In this document: positions 1-9,789 of the stretch, in pieces
Layout: each line of letters begins with the position of its first letter
Position numbering within the stretch: position 1 is the stretch's first letter
Source: Notospermus geniculatus
Taxonomy: Eukaryota; Nemertea; Pilidiophora; Heteronemertea; Lineidae
DNA length: 64,000 bases
Assembly (NCBI GenBank): GCA_002633025.1
Contig: NMRB01000193.1
Location: 139,226 to 203,225 of the forward strand
Reading direction: 5' to 3'
Translations under genes and position numbers: made by a program
The notes under the pieces: generated by a model
Told to the model about the DNA's origin: nothing
Databases searched by the model: none
What the model saw: the letters and a program-made list of their open reading frames with translations, nothing else

Positions 1-14
1 CAGGGTTCGTACAG

Positions 15-308
15 GTCCTTGAAAACCTTGAAAAGTACTTGAAAAAAAAGTGACCTTGAAAAGCTATGGAAAAGTACTTAAAAAATGGAATAGCTGTAAA
101 AATTCCTGGAAAAGTCCTTGAAAAATAAAAAGACATGCACCTTTGACATGCACGTTTGAGGTTTCATTTTCCTGTGGCCTATTTTCCGCTAGAGATGTTC
201 TATTTTGATATGAAAATTTGTGTATTTCTCCCTTGCTTTTCAAGAATAAAGTCCTTGAAAAATCTCCAAATCATCCTTGAAAAGTCCTTGAAAAGTCCTT
301 GAAAAAAA
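15..308. repeat. Degenerate CCTTGAAAA tandem repeat
   Basis: The words GTCCTTGAAAA, GTACTTGAAAA and close variants recur in two blocks (about 15-130 and 240-308) separated by a less repetitive stretch. It is a diverged short-unit minisatellite with no coding potential, lying in the intron before the first visible MRPS5 exon. Confidence 0.7.
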
Positions 309-426
309 ATAGGGCCCAGGTGTACTAACCATGTATTACCGGTACTTATGAAACTATGCCTCATTCAGCAATATAACACACTAGGAAAACAGCTGCTCTT
401 GATGAGATTTACCATTTTCCTTGCAG

Positions 427-489
427 TTTTCCACAATATGTACAACAAATTCTACTTCACTGCAATATTCATCAACAAGAAACAGCAAG
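427..489 (+). CDS. MRPS5: MRPS5 (uS5m) internal exon
   Basis: This 63-nt exon lies between TTGCAG and GTAGGG. Read with two leading bases and one trailing base it encodes FHNMYNKFYFTAIFINKKQQ, and the split codon to the next exon gives Gly, so the product continues as QQ-GYG. In metazoan mitochondrial ribosomal protein S5 the matching stretch (FHD...KKQPKGYG in vertebrates) leads into the C-terminal S5 domain, which fits well. uS5m is a structural protein of the mitochondrial small ribosomal subunit. Earlier exons must lie upstream of the window. Unlike the next two exons, this one is not repeated in the second copy of the locus. Confidence 0.8.
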
Positions 490-1200
490 GTAGGGGCTGA
501 TAGGTATTGTCTATCGTTTAGCTTCATACAGTAGAAAACGCTTAAGTCGAGACACACACTTCAGGAAATCGCCCATCTCGGATGACTTCGAGAAGTCCTG
601 TTGTTTTGTCACATCATTCCAATAAAACATAATCCAAAATTGGACACTACATGTACAAGTCAGATTTTCAGATCTCGGATGAAAATGGCTGAGTCCCTTC
701 TAATACATTTCCAATAAAAATCAATCGTGCAAGTCGGATCACACCCTCACTCCTCCTCAGTCCATGTTTTTTATTGATACTGGTGCTTTCGATTCGTTTC
801 CATCGCCACCGTTTTGCCCTTCCTCAAATCAGAAGTCGAATTTTTGTCCGACTTGAGCACAACTCGGATTTTATCCGACTTACACAAGACGGACTTATTC
901 TAAGTCAGATGAAATTCTCCGGTTCCCCTTGAATCTGACTTTTAGTGCGTTTTCTACTGTACCGGTATTTGTGTTTTTTTCCAAAAACAGTCTCAAGGGA
1001 AATCTTGTCATGTTAGAGAGAGAGTCACTACTCTCTTACCTGAAGAACGAGTCAGCCATGTGATCACTGTTGACCTGAGAACATGGGCATACAATTTTGA
1101 AAGATGTCTAAAATTTCTTGTACATGTATTTCTTTTTTATACAACATGGAAATTTGAAAGTGTAGCCTTTAAAATGACAGGCCTGTCTTCCTTTTTCCAG

Positions 1201-1340
1201 GATATGGTATCACGGCACACCGAGTCCTCAGAACAATCTGTGAAGTCATTGGTATCAAAGACTTATATTGTAAAGTTGAAGGGGCAACTAAAAATAAACA
1301 GAATTTGACCAAAGCATTCTTTGAAGCATTAGCCAAACAG
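1201..1340 (+). CDS. MRPS5: MRPS5 S5 C-terminal domain exon, copy 1
   Basis: The exon is flanked by TTTTTCCAG and GTATGT. It enters in phase 1, completing Gly from the preceding exon, and leaves in phase 0. It encodes GYGITAHRVLRTICEVIGIK followed by DLYCKVEGATKNKQNLTKAF and ends at ALAKQ. This is the C-terminal domain of ribosomal protein S5 in its mitochondrial form: the GYG..CHR..I..C..IGIKD.Y.KVEG pattern is diagnostic. The joined reading frame into the next exon (AKQ-ETHKELA) matches the family. The same 140 nt recur unchanged at 6025-6164. Confidence 0.9.
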
Positions 1341-1406
1341 GTATGTTCATCTAATAGTAGTACCTGCAAGGTTATGACTAGTGAGTTTTTGCAACGGCCC
1401 GGTTAA

Positions 1407-1685
1407 CCCTTTCAGTGCCCGTATACCGGCCACCGGTGGATCCTAAACCTGTCTAATGTTGCCTGCACCGGTGACCTAGATTTTCAATAGAATCCCAAAG
1501 TGCCGATCAACCAGTGGACGGTGGATGGTTTTAACATTGAAAATGCATAGCGGCGACGGTGCTGCCATCTGTGAATCAGCGATTTAACTACCGCTGGTGC
1601 GATTTTTCGTCAGGAGAGTAAAATGTGAGGAATTTTCTAACGTTTTCGGCACTTTCGGTACGGGTATTGCTCGGCACTGAAAGGG
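1407..1685. mobile_element. piggyBac-like MITE with TTAA target sites
   Basis: A 279-bp non-coding element has terminal inverted repeats starting CCCTTTCAGTGCC and is flanked on both sides by TTAA (1403-1406 and 1686-1689). The TTAA duplication and CCC/GGG ends are typical of piggyBac-derived MITEs. It is absent from the second MRPS5 copy, where the sequence jumps past it. Confidence 0.8.
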
Positions 1686-1688
1686 TTA

Positions 1689-2199
1689 AGCCTAGCGTAC
1701 ATCGGCCTTGCGACTGGAAGCAACTACCGGCAATGGTGTTTCCGGCAACGGTTGGCGACTACCTACATGTAGAACCAGCAGCAACTGATCAGGTGCTCAA
1801 ACAGAACGATGTACGTGCACCAGCAATGCTATTTGCTGACCGTTGCCGTCAGTTCCACCAGTTGCTCATGTTCTATTGGTTGCCAATGGTTGCTTCCAGT
1901 CATCTTCAGTCGCTTCCAATGTACGGGCGCTGGCAATGAATTTCCTCGTTTGTAGAGCATTCCTCTCACGTGAACGTTTATCACATGACTCCCCGAGTGG
2001 TCCGATGGGAAGACATCGGCAATTTCCGTGTAGCATTCAGTGCCATTGCCTGTCCGATGTGCACTCACCAGACTGAAGACTGGATTGTGCCACTTGTTGC
2101 CGCAATGACCTGTCGTAACCAATGTGCGCGGAACACATACATTGATAGCGACTGTTGCGTTCAGTTGCTTCCATTCGCAAGGCCGATGTACGCTAGGCT
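1689..2199. mobile_element. MITE with TTA target duplication (PIF/Harbinger-like)
   Basis: The arms AGCCTAGCGTACATCGGCC and its complement bound a ~511-bp element. TTA stands directly outside each end (1686-1688 and 2200-2202), as expected of Harbinger-type insertions, although the left TTA overlaps the TTAA of the neighbouring piggyBac-like element. The second MRPS5 copy keeps only its right end (around 6210-6323), so that copy has suffered a deletion relative to this one. Confidence 0.65.
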
Positions 2200-2684
2200 T
2201 TAGCCTACATCAGTGATCAGCGAGGATTCCTTCCGTTAAAGCGTACTCAAACGGTAAGTATGGGCCAGCCTCTTGTCAGCTAAGGACAGACTCAATCTTC
2301 TGCAGAGGATTTTTTGCCTGAAACGCCCTGTACCCTAGCAATTTTGTGCCACTGTCACTGACTTAGAACAAAATTTTCAACCATGCATGGGAGATCTCGC
2401 CTCTATTGGCAGCCTCTTTGAACTATGGGTTGTGTTTTTGCGAGTCTTCTGTTTTCTAGTTACCTTACAGGCCATCAGGTGGCGTCCTAGTCACACTGAC
2501 GATTTCCAGATTTCAAAGAACATCGACAGTGAAGAGGGCCCATGAAGCAATGGTTCGAGACAGAACATCAAATAGATATCCTGTGATTGGCCCTGGAACC
2601 ATATCGTTTTCTGATATCCATTTATTTTGCCTGTTATGGAGAATTAGATCGAGAAAATGAGAGTATTTCATGTTGTATTTGCAG

Positions 2685-2987
2685 GAGACGCACAAAGAGC
2701 TCGCTGAACGACAAAAACTTCATGTAGTTGAACTGAGGCGCGAGACAGATTACTTACCAGTGGTTCTTGCATCACCATCCTCAGGGCAAACACGGAAGAT
2801 AGAGCGAGATGAGGACCTGGATTTTGATAGACTTTATTATGGAGGAAAAGTGCCGTATATTAAACCAAAACCACGGCCCTTTTATGAAAAATCACGTGTT
2901 TGGCGCAACTGGAAGAAAAAGGAACTATGGAAGACTCGTAATCAGGCAAGATGCCAGGTGGTTCGACTTGCTGGATCTGAAATCTGA
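2685..2987 (+). CDS. MRPS5: MRPS5 terminal coding exon, copy 1
   Basis: This exon starts after TTTGCAG in phase 0 and runs 100 codons to TGA. It begins ETHKELAERQKLHVVELRRE, then has LPVVLASP, and ends with a basic tail (WRNWKKKELWKTRNQARCQV and onward to GSEI). Vertebrate MRPS5 has the same ETHQQLADKKGLHVVE..E...LPIVVASP segment at its C-terminus, so identification is firm. The acidic RDEDLDFD patch and the basic end agree with an rRNA-facing mitochondrial extension. Compared with the copy at 6797-7099 I see four nucleotide differences, all silent. A poly(A) signal was not assigned. Confidence 0.92.
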   Translation, partial: ETHKELAERQKLHVVELRRETDYLPVVLASPSSGQTRKIERDEDLDFDRLYYGGKVPYIKPKPRPFYEKSRVWRNWKKKELWKTRNQARCQVVRLAGSEI

Positions 2988-3260
2988 ATATTCCATGATT
3001 TGATAGAAGAGAACATATCCTGACCACTGTGTTACTACTCCATTCAGGGTGATTTGGTGGTTTGTTAAACACGTGCACCATACTACTACGGTACTTTGAT
3101 TTGGCAGCCATTATAACGATTTGAATTGGCAGTCAAAACATCTGGGTACCATTCATTTCATGATAACTACAGTATGGTGTGTCCATGTGGAACAGCTGAT
3201 AGTGAGTTTTCACAGTTGCTTGGTTCGGCCAATGACTATGCTTATCTCTACTGTTGGGTA

Positions 3261-3455
3261 TACTGTAAACCATGAAATTTTCGCGGCACTAATTGCTCGC
3301 AATTTTTGTACTTCACAAATTCGCGAAGAATAAATTTTGCGATATGGCCGTACTCCTTGAGCTTCAGAAATGTTTAAGGCCCAGCGATTTAAGTTCGCAT
3401 TTTGACCCCTCATCGCGAAAATAAAACACTCGCAAAAATTTCATGGTTTACAGTA
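3261..3455. mobile_element. TACTGTAAACC MITE, copy in first MRPS5 unit
   Basis: The ends TACTGTAAACCATGAAATTT and the complementary AAATTTCATGGTTTACAGTA enclose about 195 bp rich in TTCGCG words. The element is shared with the second MRPS5 unit (7566-7765), so it predates the split of the two copies. Confidence 0.65.
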
Positions 3456-3565
3456 CTCAGACAATAGAAAATCGTAACCTAAATATAATCATTGGTCTAT
3501 CTGGGCGATTGTGAAAACTCTGATATTTCAGTCACTCTCCAATCAGGATCTTTTCCATTACTAGT

Positions 3566-3924
3566 CAGGGGTTTCATTAAGCCTGCGTGTGGCATCCATT
3601 ATGCATGTAAACTACAGAAATGACGCAAATATAAATAACTCATTGTCAATCCTTGCTAGAGCAGCTCAAAATAGAACTGAGGATTCCCATCGCCCATGGC
3701 AACCACCCACTCCCTGGCGGTGGAGCTCACTATGTCATTGATTCGGTGAATTGAAGGGGGAGTAGCAAGGTGGCACTGACACATTGACCCCAATAAAATG
3801 TACAAGAAGTCGTGACCCCAAAAAGAATTGCTGGAATTCTAGAGACCCCTGCATCTAAATCGACTTCCATAAAAAAACTGTGTAAGTCATAACCCAGGTA
3901 GGGAAAAAGTTAATGAAAGCCCTG
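3566..3924. mobile_element. CAGGGCTTTCATTAA element, copy 1
   Basis: A 359-bp non-coding element with CAGGGGTTTCATTAA at the left and its imperfect complement TTAATGAAAGCCCTG at the right. Flanks are ACTAGT on the left and ACTGGT on the right, a 6-bp target duplication with one mismatch. Orthologous to 8380-8740 in the other MRPS5 unit. Confidence 0.7.
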
Positions 3925-4646
3925 ACTGGTAATGGTGTAATGTTATGATGTATAATTTACTGAAGGTATTCTATGACAGTGCAAACACAAGTCTGATGTT
4001 AGAATTGGGAAACTGAAACTGTCAAAAAGTAAATAAACTTCCCGTTTTTGCAACCTAGTCTGTGACTTTTTTGCTTCAAGTATTCCTTGGTTTAGGCTCT
4101 GTTAAGTTGAGGTTCCCCTGTCCCACCCCCTCCATTTTGGCAGCTCGGATGCTCATCCGGGGATGCTCACTGCTGTCATCAAGAAGAAAGAGAGGTTTTG
4201 ACAACTAAATGGAAGGAAATTTTCATAATAGTTAGGGATCGTCCATAAAAATCAATGTTTGACCCCCTCCCCTCCCCTATTCCTAAAAACATTGACTGAC
4301 AAAAATATCCATTATAAACATAGAGCTTGTACAGATCTGTGTCTTTGCTAGGGGTTGTGCTAAGGTGATGAATCAAGTATAGAATCAAAGCATTAGGACC
4401 CAGGCCTGCATTCTCCACAGACTGAAATCTCCAAAAATCAAAATAGGCTGCAAGGACAGTGCTGCCAAATGGCAGGAGTGGCAAGCAGCTGAACTACAGG
4501 CTCCCATGCAATATCAATGTTTTCACCTGATAATAAATCCGGGTGGCGACATTTTGGTTCTATGAATGCCAACTAGGTGGCAGCACACACCTATGTTACT
4601 AGGTGTGGTGACCAGCAGGATGCATCTCGGTATCCAGACGCTATTT

Positions 4647-4867
4647 ACGCAGGCGCGGATCCAGAGGGGACCCCTGCTCGCCACCACCATTTTTTTTTAA
4701 TAATTTGCAATAATAAGCAAAAAAAACGTAAAAAAAGCTTCTGTTTTGATACTGAGATGCCAGGAATGGCGTCTACGGCCTTCTAGATTTCAAAATTTTC
4801 TGGCGGAGGCCCCCAGACCCCCGTCGGCGCGGGTAGCTTCGGCGCCCGTCTGCAACGACCGCCTTCA
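4647..4867. repeat. GGCGCGGATCCAGAGGGG repeat, internally deleted
   Basis: This is the same repeat as 9494-9786, but it lacks the right terminus and the homology with the second unit stops near 4867. That point is therefore the right boundary of the first copy of the duplicated MRPS5 segment. Confidence 0.55.
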
Positions 4868-4966
4868 GCAAAACAAGTCCTAAATTTAGATCAACTTAGT
4901 CATTAAAAGTCTTTAAAAAGGTCATAAATTTCATGCTTAGGTGAGAGTATATACCATGAATAAAAC

Positions 4967-5456
4967 CATAAAGGAATCAACCATAAAGGTTTAACTGCGA
5001 ACGATGAGCTTACTGAGGGAGACACTTCCTTTGTTGCCACCAGATGTCTCTCACTGCCTGCATTTTGGCTTTACGTAATAGGTACGAGCTTCAACTTTTT
5101 TTGTGGTGAAGAGGTACATGAACCTGCCAACATGATGCTTGGAATTCCATTTCTGACGATAACTGAGCTATTTTCAGCACAATTAGTGTTCCATGTACAA
5201 ATGTACGTCAGCCTATTCAAATGTACACCGATGACCCTGAACACACATCGTTCGTGGGGTTCTCATTAATTCAGACCTTTTGTATCATAAGATCAACTAG
5301 TCGGAATTCAACAAAATTTGCAGTGAATGTGCAGAAGGGTCTTGCCTATCACATGGAAACGTCAGAATGCAAATCTGTTGGGTTTTAAAGGCATATTGTC
5401 CACATTTATAAAATGCTAAATTTGTCAGTTGAACCTTTATGGTTGATTCCTTTATG
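4967..5456. mobile_element. 490-bp MITE with 7-bp target duplication, copy 1
   Basis: Long terminal inverted repeats begin CATAAAGGAATCAACCATAA and continue to about 30 bp. The element is flanked by ATAAAAC at 4960-4966 and 5457-5463, a 7-bp target-site duplication. It sits at the left edge of the second MRPS5 unit. A second copy of exactly the same length lies at 25174-25663. No transposase ORF is present. Confidence 0.8.
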
Positions 5457-6024
5457 ATAAAACATAATCCAAAATTGGACACTACAAGTCAGATTTTCAG
5501 ATCTCGGATGAAAAAAATGGCTGAGTCCCTTCTAACACATTTCCAATAAAAATCAATCGTGCAAGTCGGATCACGCCCTCACTCCTCTTCAGTCCATGTT
5601 TTTTATTGATACTGGTGCTTTGGATTCGTTTCCATTTCCACCGTTTTGCCCTTCCTCAAGTCAGAAGTCGGATTTTTGTCCGACTTGTACACAACTCAGA
5701 TTTTATCCAACTTAGACAAGACAGACTTCTTCTAAGTCGGACGAAATTCTCTGGTTCCCTTGAATCTGACTTTTAGTGCGTTTTCTACTGTATTTGTGTT
5801 TTTTCCAAAAAAACAGCCTCAAGGGAAATCTTGTCATGTTAGAGAGAGAGTCACTACTCTCTTACCTGAAGAACGAGTCAGCCATGTGATCACTGTTGAC
5901 CTGAACATGGGCATACAATTTTGAAAGATGTCTAAAATTTCTTGTACATGTATTTCTTTTTTATACAACATGGAAATTTGAAAGTGTAGCCATTAAAATG
6001 ATAGGCCTATCTTCTTTTTTCCAG

Positions 6025-6164
6025 GATATGGTATCACGGCACACCGAGTCCTCAGAACAATCTGTGAAGTCATTGGTATCAAAGACTTATATTGTAAAGT
6101 TGAAGGGGCAACTAAAAATAAACAGAATTTGACCAAAGCATTCTTTGAAGCATTAGCCAAACAG
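6025..6164 (+). CDS. MRPS5: MRPS5 S5-domain exon, copy 2
   Basis: I see no nucleotide difference from 1201-1340, and the acceptor (TTTTTTCCAG) and donor (GTATGT) are intact. It encodes the GYGITAHR to ALAKQ part of the mitochondrial S5 C-terminal domain. It could be used only by splicing from exon 427-489 over copy 1, or it is the allelic version of copy 1 placed in series by the assembler. Confidence 0.75.
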
Positions 6165-6796
6165 GTATGTTCATCTAATAGTAGTACCTGCAACGGCCCG
6201 GTTTGTGCCACTTGTTGCCGCAATGACCTGTCGTAACCCATGTGCGCGGAACACATACATTGATAGCGACTGTTGCGTTCAGTTGCTTCCAGTCGCAAGG
6301 CCGATGTACGCTAGGCTTTAGCCTACATCAGTGATCAGCAAGAATTCCTTCCGTTAAAGCGTACTCAAACGGTAAGTATGGGCTAGCCTCTTGTCAGCTA
6401 AGGACAGACTCAATTTTCTGCAGACGATTTTTGCCTGAAATGCCCTTGCAATTTTGTGCCACTGTCACTGACTTTGAACAAAATTTTCCGCCATGCATGG
6501 GAGATCTCGCCTCTATTGGCAGCCTCTTTTGAACTATGGGTTGTGTTTTTCGACAATCTTCTGTTTTCTAGTTACCTTACAGGCCATCAGATGTCGTCCT
6601 AGTCACACTGACGATTTCCAGGTTTCAAAGAACATCGACAGAGGACGGGGCCCATGAAGCAATGGTTCGAGACAGAACATCAAATAGATATCCTGTGATT
6701 GGCCCCGGAACCATATCGTTTTCTGATATCCATGTATTTTGCGTGTAATGGAGAATTAGATCGAGAAAATGAGAATATTTCATGTTTTATTTGCAG

Positions 6797-7099
6797 GAGA
6801 CGCACAAAGAGCTCGCTGAAAGACAAAAACTTCATGTAGTTGAACTGAGGCGTGAGACAGATTACTTACCAGTGGTTCTTGCATCACCATCTTCAGGGCA
6901 AACACGGAAGATAGAGCGAGATGAGGACCTGGATTTTGATAGACTTTATTATGGAGGAAAAGTGCCGTATATTAAACCGAAACCACGGCCCTTTTATGAA
7001 AAATCACGTGTTTGGCGCAACTGGAAGAAAAAGGAACTATGGAAGACTCGTAATCAGGCAAGATGCCAGGTGGTTCGACTTGCTGGATCTGAAATCTGA
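6797..7099 (+). CDS. MRPS5: MRPS5 terminal coding exon, copy 2
   Basis: This exon has 100 codons plus stop after TTTGCAG, and its protein is identical to that of 2685-2987. The four base differences (for example CGA/AGA and CGC/CGT) are all silent. A partial, promoter-less duplicate should drift without regard to codon position, so the silent-only pattern favours either a very young duplication or two functional alleles. Confidence 0.78.
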   Translation, partial: ETHKELAERQKLHVVELRRETDYLPVVLASPSSGQTRKIERDEDLDFDRLYYGGKVPYIKPKPRPFYEKSRVWRNWKKKELWKTRNQARCQVVRLAGSEI

Positions 7100-7230
7100 A
7101 TATTCCATGATTTGATAGAAGAGAAGATATCCTAACCAATACTACTCCATTCAGGGTGATTGGTGGTTTGTTAAACTCATGTACCATACGACTTTGATTT
7201 GGCAGCCATTTATGTCCCAATTTGAATTGG

Positions 7231-7390
7231 TAATAATAATAAGCAAGAAATCAATCTCCAGAATTCACGAATTTTCGACCCCAACCAGTCTTTTCTAGAG
7301 TTTCAGATTGTTAAGTTCCACTTGAAAAAGACCCCGGTTGGGGTCGAAAATTTGTGAATTCTGGAGATTGACTTCTTGCTTATTATCATT
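7231..7390. mobile_element. Foldback element with GACCCC hairpin, copy A
   Basis: A left arm (AAGCAAGAAATCAATCTCC and on to GGTCGAAAATTCG in complement) pairs with the right arm near 7339-7382 over about 45 bp, around a ~60-bp loop. The right arm runs into TATTATCATTTTGTGTGTCA. Related pieces are at 15594-15715 and 51411-51600. It is absent from the first MRPS5 unit, so it inserted after divergence. Confidence 0.6.
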
Positions 7391-7565
7391 TTGTGTGTCA
7401 TTTTGTGCTATTCTGTATCTCCGATTTGAATTGGCAGTCAGAACATCTCGGTACCATTCATTTCATGATAACTACAGTATGGTGTGTCCATGTGGAACAG
7501 CTGATAGTGAGTTTTCACAATGGCTTGGTTCGGCCAATGACTATGCTTATCTGTACTGTTGGGTA

Positions 7566-7765
7566 TACTGTAAACCATGAAATTTTCACGGCACTAATTG
7601 TTCGCGATTTTTGTACTTCACAAATTCGCAAAGAATAAATTTTGCGATATGGCCCTTGAGCTTCAGAAATTTTTAAGGCCCAGCGATTTTCGTGCGATTT
7701 AAGTTCGCGTTTTGACCTCTCATCGCAAAAATAAAACACTGGCAAAAATTTCACGGTTTACAGTA
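7566..7765. mobile_element. TACTGTAAACC MITE, copy in second MRPS5 unit
   Basis: Counterpart of 3261-3455 with the same TACTGTAAACC termini and a few substitutions and indels. Confidence 0.65.
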
Positions 7766-7834
7766 CTCAGACAATAGAAAATCGTAACCTACATGTAAAT
7801 ATAATCCTTGGTCTATCTGGGCGATTGTGAAAAC

Positions 7835-8326
7835 CAGGGCTTTCATTAACTTTTTCCCTACCTGGGTCATGACTTCCACAATTTTTGTTTGGAAGTCAGT
7901 TTCGGAAGATGCTTGGGTCTTTAGACTTCCAGCAATTCGTTTTGGGGGTCATGACTTCTTATTATATTTTACTGGGGTCAAATCTTCCATTCGTTTGCTG
8001 CTACCGGTATAGTGTGCGAGCCAGGAGTGTGTGGTTGGCATGGGCGAAGGGAATCCCCAGTTATATTTTCACCTCCGCTAGCAAGGATTTCGGAGTGTTG
8101 AAGAAAATTTGGCCGGCGCTGACTTCCAATATCTTGATACCTGCGTCAGCCGGGGTCCTACTGTCGTAATGGAGACTGAGTATACAGATGGGACTTCCAC
8201 ACTTTCTCTGTCAGCGTATCATCGAATTTACCTGCGTTTTTGAGACTTCAGAGTTATTTATATTTGCGTCATTTGTGTGGTTTACATGCGTAATAGACGC
8301 CATACGCAGGCTTAATGAAAGCCCTG
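7835..8326. mobile_element. CAGGGCTTTCATTAA element, full-length, with empty-site evidence
   Basis: A 492-bp element with ends CAGGGCTTTCATTAA and TTAATGAAAGCCCTG is flanked by GAAAAC at 7829-7834 and 8327-8332. The equivalent place in the first MRPS5 unit (near 3515) is uninterrupted (TGTGAAAACTCTGA), so this is an insertion with a 6-bp target duplication seen against its own empty site. It is inverted relative to the copies at 3566 and 8380. Confidence 0.82.
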
Positions 8327-8379
8327 GAAAACTCTAATATTTCAGTCACTCTCCAATCAGGATCTTTTACATTACTGGT

Positions 8380-8740
8380 CAGGGGTTTCATTAAGCCTGC
8401 GTATGGCATCCATTATGCATGTAAACTACAGAAATGACGCAAATATAAATAACTCTGTGTCAATGCTTGCTAGAGCAGCTCAAAATAGAACTGAGGATTC
8501 CCATCGCCCATGGCAACCACCCACTCCCTGGTGGTGGAGCTCACTATGTCATTGATTCGGCGAATCGAAGGGGGAGTAGTAAGGTGGGACTGACACATTG
8601 ACCCCAGTAAAATATAACAAGAAATCGTGACCCCAAAAGGAATTGCTGGAATAATCTAGAGACCCCTGCATCTAAATTAACTTCCATAAAAAACTGTGTA
8701 AGTCATAACCAAGGTAGGGAAAAAGTTAATGAAAGCCCTG
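8380..8740. mobile_element. CAGGGCTTTCATTAA element, copy 3
   Basis: A 361-bp copy with exact ACTGGT duplications at 8374-8379 and 8741-8746. It supports the 6-bp target length independently of 7835-8326. Confidence 0.75.
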
Positions 8741-9493
8741 ACTGGTAATGGTGTAATGTTGTGATGTATAATTCACTATATAAGGTACTCTATGACAGTG
8801 CAAACACAAGTCCGATGTTAGAATTGGGAAACTGAAACTGTCAAAAAGTAAATAAAGTTCCCATTTTTGCAATCTAGTCTGTGACTTTTTTGCATCAAGT
8901 ATTCCTTGGTTTAGGCTATATTAAGTGCATTTTGGAGGTTCCCCTGCCCCACCACCTCCATTTTGGCAGCTCGGATGCTCATCCGGGGATGCTCACTGCT
9001 GTCATCAAGAAGAAAGAGAGGTTTTGACAACTAAATGGAAGGAAATTGTTCATAATAGTTAGGGATCGTCCATAAAAATCAATGTTTGACCCCCTCCCCT
9101 CCCCTATTCCTAAAAACATTGACTGACAAAAATATCCATTATAAACATAGAGCTTGTACAGATCTGTGTCTTTGCTAGGGGTTGTGCTAAGGTGATGAAT
9201 CAAGTATAGAATCAAAGCATTAGGACCCAGGCCTGCATTCTCCACAGACTGAAATCTCCAAAAATCAAAATAGGCTGCAAGAACAGTGCTGCCAAATGGC
9301 AGGAGTGGCAAGCAACTGAACTACAGGCTCCCATGCAATATCCATGTTTTCACCTGATAATAAATCCGGGTGGTGACATTCTGGTTCTATGAATGCCAAC
9401 TAGGTGGCAGCACACACTTATGTTACTGGGTGTGGCTGACCAGCAATAATTGCTGGATGCAGGATGCATCTCGGTATCCAGACGCTATTTACG

Positions 9494-9786
9494 CAGGCGC
9501 GGATCCAGAGGGGGGAGTTTTGGGGGTCGTGACCCCCTGCTCGCCACCACCATTTTTTTTCTTCAATAATTTGCAATAATAAGCAAAAAAAAAACGTAAA
9601 AATAAAGCTTCTGTTTTGATACTGAGACGCCAGGAATGGCGTCTACGGCCTTCTAGATTTCGAAATTTTCTTGCGGAGGCCCCCCAGACCGCCCGTCGGC
9701 GCGGGTACCTTCGGCGCCCATCTGCAACGACCGCCTTCAGCAGCCCTGACCCCCTCCTGCCAAAAATCCTTGATCCGCGCCCGCCT
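9494..9786. mobile_element. GGCGCGGATCCAGAGGGG inverted-repeat element
   Basis: The left end CAGGCGCGGATCCAGAGGGG and the right end CCTTGATCCGCGCCCGCCTG are complementary with mismatches. The interior holds a purine/pyrimidine-biased run and GGGGTCGTGACCCC. Remnants of the same class lie near 32416-32460 and 32690-32752. The ORF on the minus strand here is a by-product of the repeat. Confidence 0.6.
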
Positions 9787-9789
9787 GTG

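Larger units (their letters stand above)
5457..9740 (+). repeat. Second copy of the ~4.25-kb MRPS5 3' segment
   Basis: Homology to about 622-4867 runs through two MRPS5 exons, their introns and downstream repeats. It is broken by a deletion here (the counterpart of about 1403-2090) and an insertion here (7835-8326). The upstream exon 427-489 is not included. No N marks the junction. Both coding exons encode proteins identical to copy 1. Confidence 0.85.
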
